A DNA stretch of 64,000 bases from Gracilariopsis chorda (lineage: Eukaryota; Rhodophyta; Florideophyceae; Gracilariales; Gracilariaceae). This document shows positions 10,458 through 21,979 of the stretch, in pieces (the stretch's first letter is position 1; each line of letters begins with the position of its first letter). The stretch is taken from NCBI GenBank assembly GCA_003194525.1, contig NBIV01000242.1, forward strand, positions 46,898 to 110,897. Reading direction: 5' to 3'. The notes beneath the pieces are model-generated. The model worked only from the letters and a program-made list of their open reading frames with translations. It was not told the DNA's origin and did not search any database. The position numbers were made by a program, and so were the translations under genes.

Positions 10458-12458
10458 ATGGGTTCTGAAAGGAAGCCGTCCCGAACTCGGAGCAACTCAC
10501 GACTGAGAGGGGTAGGTGGAGATTTGCGGCCACGTCCGTGGTCAGCCCGTGGTAATCAGGATGTTGCCGGAAGAAAGGCTGAAGATCGGAAAAGAGTTTT
10601 TAAGTCGTCAGCTGTCCTAGTTGGTGGACCCTCTACTGTCCTTAAGAACGTCCCTCAGACCACAACTGTGGATAATGATGCACTCGATGTCGAGATGGAA
10701 GCACAAGGTCGTCACTTGGAGGCTCAGATGTCTGTTATACAGAGCTCCCATGCTGCCCTCGTCAGTGAGGTGGATATGCTCCGTATGAGGCTTGATACCG
10801 AACTCGTCGGTAGTGTATACGAAGACGTTCGTGTTTTACGAACTGATGTTAACTCTAATTTAGAGGATCTACGTGAATACCCTGATATTGTGAAGGGGAT
10901 CGACTCTAAGTTTAATCGCGTATGGGCTCGTATTGGGACGTTGGAAAATACCATCCGCGATGAAGAAGCTGACCATAGTCCAAAGGCTGAAGTTTCCCAT
11001 CGGAGAGGTGGCAACCACCGTGGAAAGACGTACACGATGCGGGAGAATGATCGCGATTACGACTCTGACTCGTCTCATTCCTTGGATCGTTCTAGCCCTT
11101 CGGAAGGATTGCATCGTTCTGAGGCCACGTAATGTGTGATTCGATCCCGTGCTAGGGGTAGACGCCACGCCTGTTTGAAAGAACTACAGCCTACTAACCC
11201 CTTATATACAGAGCTTTTATCTTATCGGTACTACAGCTCGGAAGCCTCCTCTTGGGATGGGACACCCCATGGTACGGGTCAGGGGAAGGAGTGCATCAAG
11301 TGGATGGCTCTTTCATTTTATAACCAGTTCTTTACTGGGGCATACCCTATCCTTTTCTTGGATTTTCTTGCACGCTTTGTAGGGGAAGCAGATATCCTCT
11401 GTATGAATGAGGGACAGGCGTTTGCTGACTTGCCGTATTTTCTACGTCTAATCGCTGGAGATCAGTCCACCTCTATCAAAGGATCTTCACGGCCCTCTGA
11501 AGGAGATGGCACTTGTTGGCCAGAAGCTGTTCAATATTTACTTCGCTTGTATGCGACATGGAATGCCATTCATGAGGCTACCCTCGCGCTACGCGACACT
11601 AAGCAAGGCCCAAGGGTAACGGAAACCGAATACTCAGTCCGACTGAACAAGGCCTTCCACCGTTGTTGTAATGTTTACTTGTCATTCGAGCGCTGTACCA
11701 TATTTATTGGTGGACTAGACGGACCTATCCGCACCCTTGTCTTCCAACGCCGCGAGGATAAGCGGAATGCTACCTACTTGGAGCTAGTTCAATAAGCAAA
11801 AGCGGAGGGAGACGCTATGCGTGCACGTTTCGGTGATCTGATGAGGTCTAGAGCACCACACCTGGCGGCTATCCCGTACTCGATATCCATGATGCCCCAG
11901 GACTACGTCCGCCCCGAAGTGGATAATCTACATCTTGCTCGTGAGGATTTGGTGTCCGTCCCCACTACGCAGCTCCCATCTACCACAAAAGCCTCACAGC
12001 GGGAGGATACTCAACTGCTGTATGCCGACCGTCCTCCTGTTCGGGCCTCACAAGTCCACTATTCCGCTGGGATCCGTTCTCAGAGGCCTGTGTGGGTCGA
12101 TACGCGCACTGCGGCGAAGTTCCAGGAAAATGGACAGAAGGCCGAACTCATTCGGAAGTTGATATGTCATATTTGCTATGAACATGGACATACTTCTCCG
12201 CGCTGTGGTTTCACGGTGAAAAAGATGCCCATCATCGTAATTGGATATGAAGCGTTGACTCCCAAGGAGAAGGCATCGGTTCCGATGGCTTCGTATCTTC
12301 GTGCTAAAGCGGATTTGTCTCATGGGCATATCGCTGACAAGTCGATACCGGTTGCGCAGTCAGTTCACAACCCGATTCCTACCGCCGTTCGTGCTGACCC
12401 GCAGCCACCGTTGGCACAGAATGTCGCCTCCGTAAGAGAAGCCGCTCAGGGAAACTGA
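10458..12458 (+). pseudogene. Gag of element 1 with CCHC zinc knuckle
   Basis: One frame of 667 codons, interrupted by TAA at 11130 and TAA at 11793. The first part is polar and basic (RKPSRTRSNSRLRG) with a predicted coiled-coil-like stretch around residues 75-155 (heptad leucines in HLEAQMSVIQ, EVDMLRMRLDTEL). The middle part (11136-11795) is the capsid-like region. Near the C-terminus CHICYEHGHTSPRC (12165-12206) is a C-x2-C-x4-H-x4-C zinc knuckle, which in Gag binds the genomic RNA. It starts 150 bases after the LTR and is followed by the protease in another frame, so translation probably needed a frameshift or reinitiation. I chose the first ATG of the open frame (10458). Confidence 0.85.
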
Positions 12459-12490
12459 GTGGGGGAGCCTCCGATGGGGAGGCGCCCGAG

Positions 12491-13350
12491 TTGAGACCTA
12501 AGGCGCCGGATGCGTCAAAATCTCGCTCCCTGGTCACCATCCGTTCAAGGAAAATGACCAACATAGACGTGGATTGGACTACGATTGGTGCGTTGCGTCG
12601 CCCGTGGATACGGTACAGGAACAACTGGATCCCGGATAGAGCCATGGTTACGGTCAAGAGAAATTATAAAGTCTTTGCTGACCTTAACCTTTCCATCCAG
12701 TATATGGTGCGTCATCTTTCCATATTGGATACGGGTGCCAGCCCAAAATTCATTATTGAATCGTTGCTACCGTGAGAAATTCGTGCTCAAGTTCGTCAAG
12801 GAGCTGTTATCGACATTGCCGACGCTAACAATAACCCGTTCAAGACGGCAGGTATCGCTTCAATCGTTGTGAGGATTGGAAACTGCGTTGTGCATCTGGA
12901 ATTCATCGTTTGCAAAACGCTTGACGCTCCCGTTATTTTGGGTTGTGACTTCTGTGATCGATTCGTCGATCCGATTCGGCCGCGGTTGCGGGAGGTTTCA
13001 ATGGATGATGGTTCGACCGTACCGATTGTACGTCGCTCCCTGCGCAGGGCTTCATCAGAGTTGGTTCCTTTACCCGTTCCCCTGCAGGATTCCACACCTC
13101 CGAATGAGTCACCGAAGCTACGTGTCGCAGGACCCGTCGCTATTTCTCCTGAATCCCAGGTAATGATCGATGTCACAGCCACCCCTCGAGGGCTACGAGT
13201 TCTTCAACCGCTGAACTCATTGTATGAGAAGTATCAGCTGGGCTTAGCGAATGGTGTAGCTCAAATATCGAATGAACACCGTTTTCAGGTCTTGATTGCC
13301 AATATTGGTAAGCAGGCCTAGTACCTGGCAAAGAACGAAGTTGTTGGAAC
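12491..13350 (+). pseudogene. Aspartic protease region of element 1 pol
   Basis: Frame +2 relative to gag. LSILDTGASPKFI at about 12715-12755 carries the DTG(A) active-site triad of retroviral-type aspartic proteases. APVILGCDFCDRF about 70 codons on is the ILG block that closes the fold. The enzyme would cleave the Gag-Pol precursor. Broken by TGA (12773) and TAG (13319). About 100 residues without an obvious domain connect it to RT. Confidence 0.8.
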
Positions 13351-13351
13351 C

Positions 13352-15120
13352 GTGTTACCGCATCCGACAGCTTTGATACCCACCAAGGTTTCAGCCGCGG
13401 AGATACTTGGACTCACTCCGACCTCGGAAGACACGCCTCATTCTAAGGAGGGGGAGAGTGGTGAGTCTGTTTCGCAACAGGTGGACAACGAGAACGATTC
13501 GGAAATGAAGGCCGTTACTACGAGTTATGATAATTTCGACCCTGATAAGGAGTTGGAAACGTTGAATCTCGGACATGTTCCGGATTCGCACCGAAATAAA
13601 CTGCGTGGTATGCTACGTGAGTTCAAACCTATGTTGAATGGCTCTCTTGTAGAAATTAAGTCACAAAAACACTGTATTGGCCTCGTGCATGGCGCACGGC
13701 CGATTGCTCAGCACCCAAACCGAGCAGGCCCGGTGGTGCGGGAGGAGGACCAATTTCAAGGCGATAAGATGCTCCGCGCAGGATTCATTGAGCCCGCTCA
13801 GTCCCCTTGGACATCTCCAGTCGTACTGGCTCCGAGACCAGAGAGCTTCTGGCGTTTTTGTGTTGATTATTGACCCCTAAATGCCGTCACCACCAAGGAT
13901 GTGTATCCGATACCTCCCATGGACGAGTATATCGACTCCCTTGGTGAGCCTACAGTTTTCTCCACATTGGAGGCGAACTGGGGTTACTGGCAAGTACCCG
14001 TTCGACCGGAAGAACGTGATAAGACTGCATTTGTATGTCATTCTGGACTTTACCGCTTTAATCGTATGCCCTTCAGATTACCGAATGCTCCAGCTACGTT
14101 TCAGCGTGCTTTGGATATTTTCCTCGCTTGCTTCAAATGGCGGAGGTGTCTCGTCTATCCTGAGGATATCATTATCTTCTCCACTAATCTGGATGATCAC
14201 CTTGAACACCTTGGAGAGATCATGGCCACGTTACGTGATGCTGGAATTTGCTTGAAGTTAAGGATGTGTGAATTATTTACCAATTCGGTCAAGTATCTTG
14301 GGCATGTTATCCGTCCAGGACGGCTACTGATCGAGGAGGCCCATGTTATGTCTGTCAAGGAGGGTAAGCACCCAACCACACACACTGAACTCTGTTCCTT
14401 CTTAGGAATTTGTAACGTCTATCGACGCTTCATTGCCAGCTTCGCCAGGATCGCTGTACCGCGTAGCGAACTCCTGAAGAAAGAACAGCCGCCAAAAATG
14501 GATTCCCATATACCCGCTCAAGCGGAAGCCTTTGATGCTCTCGAAGAGGCAGTTACCTCTGTCCCGATATTTTCATTACCCAAGAAGGATCTACAATTCA
14601 CCGTAGATAAGGATTCTAGTGCGTACTAGATCGATTGTGCTTTGTTCCAAACCACACCCGATGGGGAAAGAAAGCCAATTGGATACTGGTCACGAACGCT
14701 CAAAGTTCATGAACAGAACTATTCTGTATCAGAGAAGGAATTTCTTGCCATGGTATGGGCCTTGCAGAGATTGCGGCCATATCTTCTTGGCACCCGCTTT
14801 ACCGTCAAAACGGATTATGCATTGCGTTGGTTGATGTCAATAACCAAACCTTCCGGACGTCTAATGCGTTCGAGGCTTCGGCTCGTCGAGTTTGACTATG
14901 AAATGGCCTATAAGATAGGTAATCTAAACGCTCAAGCGGATGCATTATCTCGTTTAGGAACAGAAGGTGAAGCACTCCCCGTCGACGAAGACGACGAGAA
15001 GATACCGTGCTTTCTCTTTCAGGAGGACGACCAAGACTGGAATCTGGTGTCAGAGGATGTCTGTGATGACCTACTCGTCTCGAACCGAGAAGACCGGGAG
15101 TCGGCATCCTTTACCCCGAT
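13352..15120 (+). pseudogene. Reverse transcriptase and RNase H of element 1
   Basis: RT blocks in order: PWTSPVVLAPRPESFWRF, FCVDY (then TGA where element 2 has an Arg codon), YWQVPVRPEERDKTAF, YRFNRMPFRLPNAPATFQRA, then CLVYPEDIIIFS at 14147-14180. The catalytic box is YPED where the family has YLDD (element 2: CLVYLDDIIIFS), so one catalytic Asp is replaced. KYLGHVIRPG and ELCSFLGICNVYRRFI complete RT. A TAG (14627) precedes RNase H: PIGYWSRTLKVHEQNYSVSE, EFLAMVWALQRLRPYL, RWLMSITKPSGRL, NAQADALSRL. The enzyme pair makes the element's cDNA. Two stops and the altered box make it inactive. Confidence 0.9.
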
Positions 15121-16380
15121 TACCTCCGAAGAACTGATTTGCAAACAGTTCGGAGATACGTTTTGCACGAAGATAAGCGCCCAGATTAATGGCGATGCTG
15201 ATATCCCCCTCGGAGTCAATTCACAGAGATATCAGGTCCTAACAGTCAGTTCTAACACGCAGGTCGTGGTTCTTCATTCTCTGCAATCTCGTGTTCTACT
15301 TCTATCCCATCACTCGAAGATGTCGGCTCACCCTGGCGCCAGGAAGCTTTACACGACGCTTCGTAGGGATTTCTACTGGCCTGTACTAGCAATTGATTGT
15401 TACTCAATGGTGAAACTTTGTACGCACTGTGCTCGCGAAGGAGTTACGTTTCGTCGCCATGCAACGAAATTGACGTTGTTCCTGGCACGGGCTCCTTTGG
15501 AATTTGTGGCTATCGATATTTTCGGTGAGTTCCTCCGGACATTTTTTGGACATAATTATTTGCTGGTGACCACGGATAGGTTCTTTAAATTGGTCCGGAC
15601 AGTTCCATTGAAGAAGACTACCGCTCGCAGTGATGCCGAAGCTTTTGTCTCTCAGTGGGTCTTGGTCTACGGCATGCCGGTTAATCTCCTTTCGGACAAT
15701 GGACCACAATGTGTGGCTGACTTCTTTCAAGACTTTTGTCGAATAATCGATGTGAAGAATTTTCTTTACAACAACCTACCACCCCCAATGTAATGGGCAG
15801 GTGGAACGGTTTTAACCGTACCCTTTTATCGGCACCCCGTGCTTATACGGTTAAAATCCAAGGACTTGGGATCTTTTCATGGGTACAATTACGTATGTGT
15901 GTAATACGCAAGTCCACGGAGTTACCAGTTTATTTCCATTTGGACTGGTTCTCTCACGTTCACCACCACCTGTGGCGGTCGAATCTCAACCCACGTTGTA
16001 TAATTTTCCGTCCAGAACGGATTACTACACCCAATGGAAAAATTGGCTAACTACTCTTGTTCGCTAAGTTGTCTATGGCGAAGGCACAAGGCGGTTATAA
16101 GAGGAATTTTGATACTCAGATCCGCCGGCCTCTTTCATTCCTTGAGAAAGGACAATTGGCCTTCGTTTGCAAGGAATACTATAATCCTGAGAAGGAGAAA
16201 CGTCACAAAGTTTCAACCATCGCGGATGGCCCTTATAAGGTCGTCAACGTTGATAAGGACACAGTGGTACTGGACGTTGGTGACAATCACGAACGCTGTT
16301 CTCGAGATCGAGTGGTTCAAGCCGTTACAATCTATGCGGAGGCAAGATGTACCCATACTGAAATGGACGATACTGTGGTA
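15120..16380 (+). pseudogene. Integrase of element 1
   Basis: The HHCC zinc-binding part is visible (LLSHHSKMSAHPGARKLY, then KLCTHCAREG), followed by the core. The first Asp is in FVAIDIFGEF, the second in LLSDNGPQCVADFFQD, and the Glu in NGQVERF, which is now in another frame (15771-15812) and followed by a stop. The frame changes at least three times (near 15770, 15885 and 16066). The later block KEYYNPEKEKRHKVSTIADG and DVGDNHERCSRDRVV matches the barrel-like C-terminal domain also seen in element 2. Inactive. Confidence 0.85.
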
Positions 16381-17874
16381 GGCAAAGCTGCAAAGAAGGA
16401 CATTGGAATCACCCCTACAGGTACCAATCCCTCGCGAGTCCTTACCCACATACCGTCGCTTTCTTCCACCGATTCTTTGGTTACGAAACATTTGGTTCAT
16501 GCTCGCTCTTTGGCGCCTGTTCATTTACCACCGGGCGTACGGTCGGCTCCCGATGTCGCTCTACCTAAGGAGGGGGAGGAAATTGCCCGCTCTGGCGAGG
16601 AACATTTGTCGGCGTTGTGATCGTTGTCTAGCGCTCATGATACACGGTTTTCGGAAGTGGATCAGCCCCTTGCGGATACCCAAGTCGGCTCAGCTGAGAT
16701 TGCTCCGAATGTAGGCACCGCAAAACTGCATTCGCGTGCTAACGCAAAAACGGATACTACACCCGTTGCGGGGGATATTACCCTTGTTAGCGAGGACGTC
16801 TCCCGCTCATCAGATGAAAACCATTCGCTCCAGAGTGCTGAATTATCTCACAACGTCGAGGACGTATCACGATTTGTTGATCGCTTTCGCGAAGCTTCCT
16901 CGACGCAGTCGGACTTGGAAAATGACATCCGTGACCGACAGGAGATATTGGACACCGAAGCTCTGGTTAATTCTAGTTTGGGTATCTCAGATACTCCGTC
17001 GTCCACAGACCACACCATGACTGATGTTCGCTCGTTATCGCAGCCCGCTTCGCGTTCTAAAATGGTTACGGTAGATCCCAGTCTAATATGCAACCATTCT
17101 TCGGATTACAAGGCATACTAAGAAGTGGAAAATATTCGCCCCGAGATGGGTCATGCACAGCTACCATCACCACGTAGTATGGGAGATGAGCGTGACACCT
17201 GTCAAGATGGCCAGGGACACAAGAAGATGGATGGTGAACGTTCAGTGGCAGCCCGGTATAGAGTAATTGACACTGCAACGGCAGGAGCACTGTGACGCGG
17301 CACGCCATGCGACATGCCACGCGCCCAAATCAATGGAGGCTCGTTGCCACCAGAGCGCATTGCGGGCACCACCCCCGTGGATGCACTTCTATCACTATCA
17401 CGTGATCTCGGTACCACCGATCCGCCCCCCCGGTCTGAACCGTCGCAGCCGATGAATACGGACCCCCGTCAATTCACGGAATCTAGGACCGTCGCACTTG
17501 AGGAGTCTCGGCGCCTGTGGATGGGGAGGGTAACAGAATCTGATCAGAGCACGTCGACTCCGTCTCAGACGTTAGGATTACCCCGCCAGGTGGACATACC
17601 ACCGGCGCAGCCATCGGCTCCATCGGTAAGCCAGACGCTTGACGACACTGCGAAGCAGGACGTTTATTCACAGGAGTTTGTAATCGACCACATCATGGGA
17701 CATAGTTTCCACCCTGACGGGTTCATACAATACACTGTCCGTTGGTATGGCTTCTCACCATCAATTGACATGGATGAAACGGTTGAACAACTCCCCCGAT
17801 CTGTTATCGTGCAGTACCATCGTCGTAATCACTCGGCCCTGCCACGAAACATTGATCAAATGCTCGTAGGGTAG
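16380..17874 (+). pseudogene. Linker and chromodomain end of element 1 pol
   Basis: About 400 codons of low-complexity polar linker (stops at 16618 and 17119) lead to a C-terminal chromodomain at about 17674-17874: EFVIDHIMGHSFHPDGFIQY, TVRWYGF and EQLPRSVIVQYH. In working copies the cage includes DTWEP (element 2: SGDTWEPMEHLPRS). Here that part is altered to a DMDETVEQL version, so the Trp is lost. Chromodomains of this class bind methylated histone H3 and steer integration to heterochromatin. Confidence 0.85.
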
Positions 17875-17877
17875 CGT

Positions 17878-18210
17878 CAGGCCGTCGCGGCACGGTTACA
17901 CCCACGAAGGGGAATGAAGAGCCCACCACTACTGTAGAGGAGAAGAAGAAGAAGAATAAAGCCCTAGAAGGGAATTAAGAAATGAAGCCTTGAAGAAGGA
18001 AAGAAGACTGTTGGAAAAGAAGATCGAATGAAATACTATATATACATGGATACCCCGAAAGGGAGAAGAAGAAGAAGAATATCAGTGAAGCACAGTTTAC
18101 TGGAAGTTCATTACTATGTTGCTACCCACTATTTGGCCTCACAACAGCCAAGCTAATTGGTAACTCAACAAATCTGTATATCCTCAGGAAGAAGGTCCAC
18201 TGGAACCCGG
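17878..18210. other. Purine-rich spacer between the convergent genes of element 1
   Basis: The + strand has repeated GAAGAAGAAG runs around 17938-17956 and 18065-18080 and an AATAAA at 17955. No reading frame of note. It separates the pol end from the aORF end. Confidence 0.5.
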
Positions 18211-20139
18211 TTAGTTCCCATCTTTCTGGTCCATTCTCGCTTGGAGTGCACCTTGCATTTGTGCGACGTCACTTGACACCATGTCGGATAAGCCAGCCTC
18301 CTGGAGGAACTGAGAGATCACAGCAGCACGCTGGGCATCATTCATCGCTGATGCGGCCGGTGCACCCGATGTGGACGGAACTGGAACCGGCGCAGCCAGA
18401 GGAGGCACAGAAGCTGGCGCCGAAGCTACAGACACTGAAGGCTTTGCTCCATGGCCCACCGGATCCGTCGCCACGGGCATGTTTCCGTAATTCACATCAG
18501 GAGCATCACCCACCATTGGATCATTCGCATCCGCCGCGTGGAAGAACTCGTCTGTAACGACAAGCCCAGTTGAGTGTCCCGAAGGGATGGTTCTTTTGGC
18601 ATCTCGAAAAATGAAGGCCTCGTCTCGAGTAATTTTCACCCGTGTCTACTGATCATAATAGATGAAATCGCCAACTAGAGGAGTCATCCTTCCTGGTGAT
18701 CGGTGATTTCTATCCTACTCATCGATGCGAGCCACCTAGTCCACTGGCACTGTACTGCCATCGGTATTGTCAATAACATTGAGGAGGCTCGCCACCCCTG
18801 AAAGGTTTCCATAGCCGCCGAGTGGGATTCTGAGGTCAAGGGAACGGACGCGACTACGAAACTTCGGTGAGATATACCAGAGACGATATTGGCCTTAAAC
18901 CTCTTGGAGGAGATATACCGCCGTTCGCGCAGCCCACTCCGTGTTCACAGTAGACCACCACCCCGTGAACGGGTTGTTCATTAACCAGCTAACCACGTAC
19001 GTGATGCAAGGCGGAAGCTCTACATAGCATCCCCAGCACACTTCAGTGGAGGCCCAGGCGAATGAAATCGGAACATATCTTCCACGCATGTGGCGAGGGC
19101 GAGTCCTATTCGCTTCAGTGTTCTGTGAACGTATAAGATATATCCAACGGGAGTGACTTCTTCGTTCGAAACGAATCATCCTTTGAAGGTAAGACGATGG
19201 TGATTCACGTGGAAGATATCGAAACTCGGCACACAATTGCGGACGCGTCCAACACAGTACGTTGTTGTGCACAGGGATCCCCTGGTATTGCTCAATAGTG
19301 TGCGCGAAGCGCTCGAGATTCTCTCTACATTGGATCTCCGCGAGAATTCGATGGAAGGCCACGTCAAAGCGGAAGTTAGTTGAAATCGGACGGTCTGAAT
19401 AAGTTCGGTAGAACCGCTGATGCGCCACCTTGATGAGGGCTGCTCGTGCGTTGGCGTCCGTGTCCCCATGATAGTGGATACTGACCTTAGAAGGAATGGC
19501 AATCCGGTGTTTACAGTCAAATGTTGAAGTCATATAGACATGAAACTCACCCGGTAACCGGCCAACACCATCGGCATACGATTCGATAATCATCTTTAAG
19601 CAGAGCCCGTGAGGGTGAAACCAAGGAGCCCGTAGATAAGGCACTGCGTTCTGTCGAGGATCAACCGCTTCTAACTCTTCATAAGAGGCCCATGGTTCTA
19701 GAGGGAGGTTTCCCGGTATCAATTGTTGTGAAGGCCACAGCGAAGTCTGTGGATTCAGTTGTTGAGGCTGCATAGCCGGCGGGCAAACCTGCTCGGCAGG
19801 TTGGTAGTTCGATGGGTGTGGCGTAGCAGTTGCTGGAGGATGACTCGCTTGAAGCAGAAGATCTGTATTGAAGCCACCTACAAATTGCGGGGAATTCCAT
19901 TGCATCACAGGTTGAGATCCAACGTTGTTGAGAGCTGCCGATGGGTTCCGAACGTTTGAAGTACCGCCTTGCGGCTGATTAGCCGACTTGTTCCGATCGA
20001 TATTCATCGGGACTGGAGAAATCGAAACCGAAGCGGTGGATGACGTTGCAGAAGCCTGTAAGCTTGAAGGCGAAGATGTAATCGCGTTGCGAGAAAAAGG
20101 CCTTTCCTGGTCGTAAGAAGACGAGACAGGATCGACCAT
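18211..20139 (-). pseudogene. aORF of element 1, conserved unknown antisense protein
   Basis: One minus frame of about 640 codons from MVDPVSSSYDQ (ATG 20139) to 18211, interrupted by TAA (18895) and three TAG stops (around 18675, 18650 and 18645-18610). The frame is also open upstream into the LTR. Residues 1-150 are P/Q/S/N-rich. Then come APWFHPHGLCLKMIIESYAD, HRIAIP, CWTRPQLCAEFRYLPRE, ERRSHSRW, GCYVELPP, TEWAARTAVYLL and, after the first stop, LDLRIPLGG. It ends with a short helical segment around QRAAVISQFLQEAGLS. All blocks recur in order in the aORFs of elements 2 and 3. No signal peptide or membrane segment is visible, so an Env role is unlikely. I know no family with this pattern; the function is unknown. 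It begins 83 bases inside the 3' LTR. Confidence 0.8.
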
Positions 20140-20207
20140 GCCGTGAAGACGCTTAAGTAGGCATTTGTTGCGGTATCGACCGTTGCTTACGGCGACCTTT
20201 CCGTGCC

Positions 20208-20221
20208 TAAGGAAATGGATG
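20208..20221 (+). promoter_or_regulatory. Degenerate polypurine tract of element 1
   Basis: AAGGAAATGGATG directly precedes the TGTAG start of the 3' LTR. It is weaker than the tracts of elements 2 and 3, in line with decay. Confidence 0.5.
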
Positions 20222-20896
20222 TGTAGTGCAACGTGTTTGCAAAGGTTTATCGCACGTTGCGACTCAGATATATGGGGATATCGCATCGCCGCGGAAGCGT
20301 TCGGTATATGAACCGGAGGTCAACTACTCAACGCCGAGGTTGCTTACAAATTCTAACGGACATTAGTTTACTTGCCACTTTGGCACACTTAGCACACGTG
20401 TAGTGGTGTTTGCACCTAATATTTAGGAATAGCAACATTCTATTTATCTAATTTAATATAGCTGCCTGACAGTGGGCCGGCGCCGCCTATACTTAGGCAG
20501 GCGACCTTGACCCCACTGCGGGGAAGTAAACACAACAACCGAGTGTTCGGCTCTGACTCAGGAATCTTTTGTGCCTGCTAAACTCCATCGGAGATCCACC
20601 ACCGGGTGTGGGACTAGTTACTCCACCTCGTAGTATCTCGAACCGCATTCTGCGCCGCGTTATCATCCGCTCTGCGTGTTCCATCATTTCGCCTACATTT
20701 TCCCTGATACAGGCAGCATTCCCGTGTCCATCGGTGATCCCCTATTTCTTTGTCGCTTGTGTTGCGCTTCCTTTCCGGTTATAACGTACGCCTGCACGCA
20801 CGTCGTGACGGTGAGCCTCGGAGTTATACCCGACTAGGTGCCTCTGTTTACTGTTGCTACCCTATATAAAGGACGTTCACAGGGCATTGCACCACA
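20222..20896 (+). repeat. Element 1, 3' LTR
   Basis: It starts TGTAGTGCAACG and ends ATTGCACCACA, 675 bases, a direct repeat of 9592-10307. The first 60 bases and the region around 20505-20570 hold most substitutions. Because the aORF starts next to it on the other strand, this LTR probably also serves as the aORF's upstream region. Confidence 0.9.
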
Positions 20897-21621
20897 TTAG
20901 ATGGCAATGTTTATTGCAATATATCACTCCAATTACTAGACGTTAGCCAATTTAGGCTTGTTTTGAATTGGCCTTAACACCTAGATATCTCACTGCAGTT
21001 CCTGAGCTCGACATATCATTTTGGAGTAATTTGGCATTGCCCGTGTGCGCATGTCAGTGAACTGCAACATTACCCACACGCAGGCATGAGCCCAATCCTT
21101 ATTCTCTGATCCTGCATCGGACCATCGAAACTAGTACATGATTGGTAGCTCACAGCAACTGCCCGCCAGTCTTAGTACGATCGCTTATGTCTTGATTGTC
21201 CACATCATACTTGGTATTAGAAGTCAATACATCGCTTTAGACATGTTCATTGGAAGCAGCACCACGATTCATAGGGATGTCTGGGGAGGTCCCTGCAAGC
21301 TTCTGACTATTCCAAGAAGTTTAATTGTGACATCCTACTGTACGCCCGCTGCTGGTGCCCTGAACTGTACATACAATAGTCCATCTCTTTGGTAGACAGC
21401 TCATCCAAACAGAAGTGCACTACTTTTTGATCCAATTTCGTATTCGATTCATTTTGATCAGTTCAGTCGTATCCTCAGTGTATCCTTACACGAAAGGTCC
21501 CAACATTCCTACGGTAGCTTTTCTTTTGGTTTACATGTTTGTGGTGTTAATCATCTTCCAGTGACTTCTGCTCGTTGTAAGAGTCCAGCTATTCTGAGTC
21601 TGACCGAAAGCTCCTGAGCAT
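20897..21621. other. No gene recognised
   Basis: Flank between element 1 and MITE copy 2. Nothing beyond short frames. Confidence 0.5.
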
Positions 21622-21979
21622 CCTACAGAAGTACATGGATGCACGTGGGATGGGCGTGAAAACACATCTTAGTGGTTTTGTTCGTACGAAATCACGTCTG
21701 AAATCCTACGTAGTACAAGTCGTCTATCCTCAGATTATCACATGTATATCCAAGTTCACGGTTGATATCCGTATGACTCCAGACATTAACAAAACTGCTT
21801 GCACATCAATTCTCATGATGTTCAGAATCATTTGCACATCAAGCGTGAGTGTGGATGTATATGTGACACTCTGATGATAGAAGATTTGTATTCCATAAGA
21901 CAGTACCCGTGATTTACTACGCGCAGTATAAATCAGAAATGTGAAAAGCCATCCAACGCGCATCTACGTGCTTCTCTGG
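21622..21979. mobile_element. Fold-back MITE, copy 2
   Basis: About 358 bases with ends ACAGAAGTACATGGATG (left) and CATCTACGTGCTTCTCTGG (right, complement CCAGAGAAGCACGTAGATG), matching copy 1 at 7922-8275. The two arms pair imperfectly along their length (for example TCACATGTATATCCA with its complement TGGATGTATATGTGA, and TTGATATCC with a diverged partner). No coding capacity. Confidence 0.65.

Larger units (their letters stand above)
9592..20896 (+). mobile_element. Element 1: ambisense Ty3/chromodomain LTR retrotransposon, decayed
   Basis: Two direct LTRs (9592-10307 and 20222-20896) enclose gag, protease, RT, RNase H, integrase and chromodomain on + (10458-17874) and a convergent gene on - (20139-18211). 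The order of pol domains (PR, RT, RH, IN, chromodomain) is that of chromodomain-bearing Ty3 elements. Both strands carry stops, and the + strand has several frameshifts, so the copy is dead. The LTRs differ by scattered substitutions and two indels near their 3' ends, so the insertion is not recent. The flanks (TTGGG and TTAGA) do not form a clean target duplication. At 11.3 kb it is long for the family, mostly because of the long integrase-chromodomain linker and the extra antisense gene. Confidence 0.9.

Noticed and set aside
17936-18090. Central polypurine tract in the convergent spacer of element 1
   Set aside because: The GAAG runs are simple repeats, and nothing similar occurs in the element 2 spacer.
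9586-20902. Target-site duplication around element 1
   Set aside because: The five bases before (TTGGG) and after (TTAGA) the LTRs agree in only two positions.
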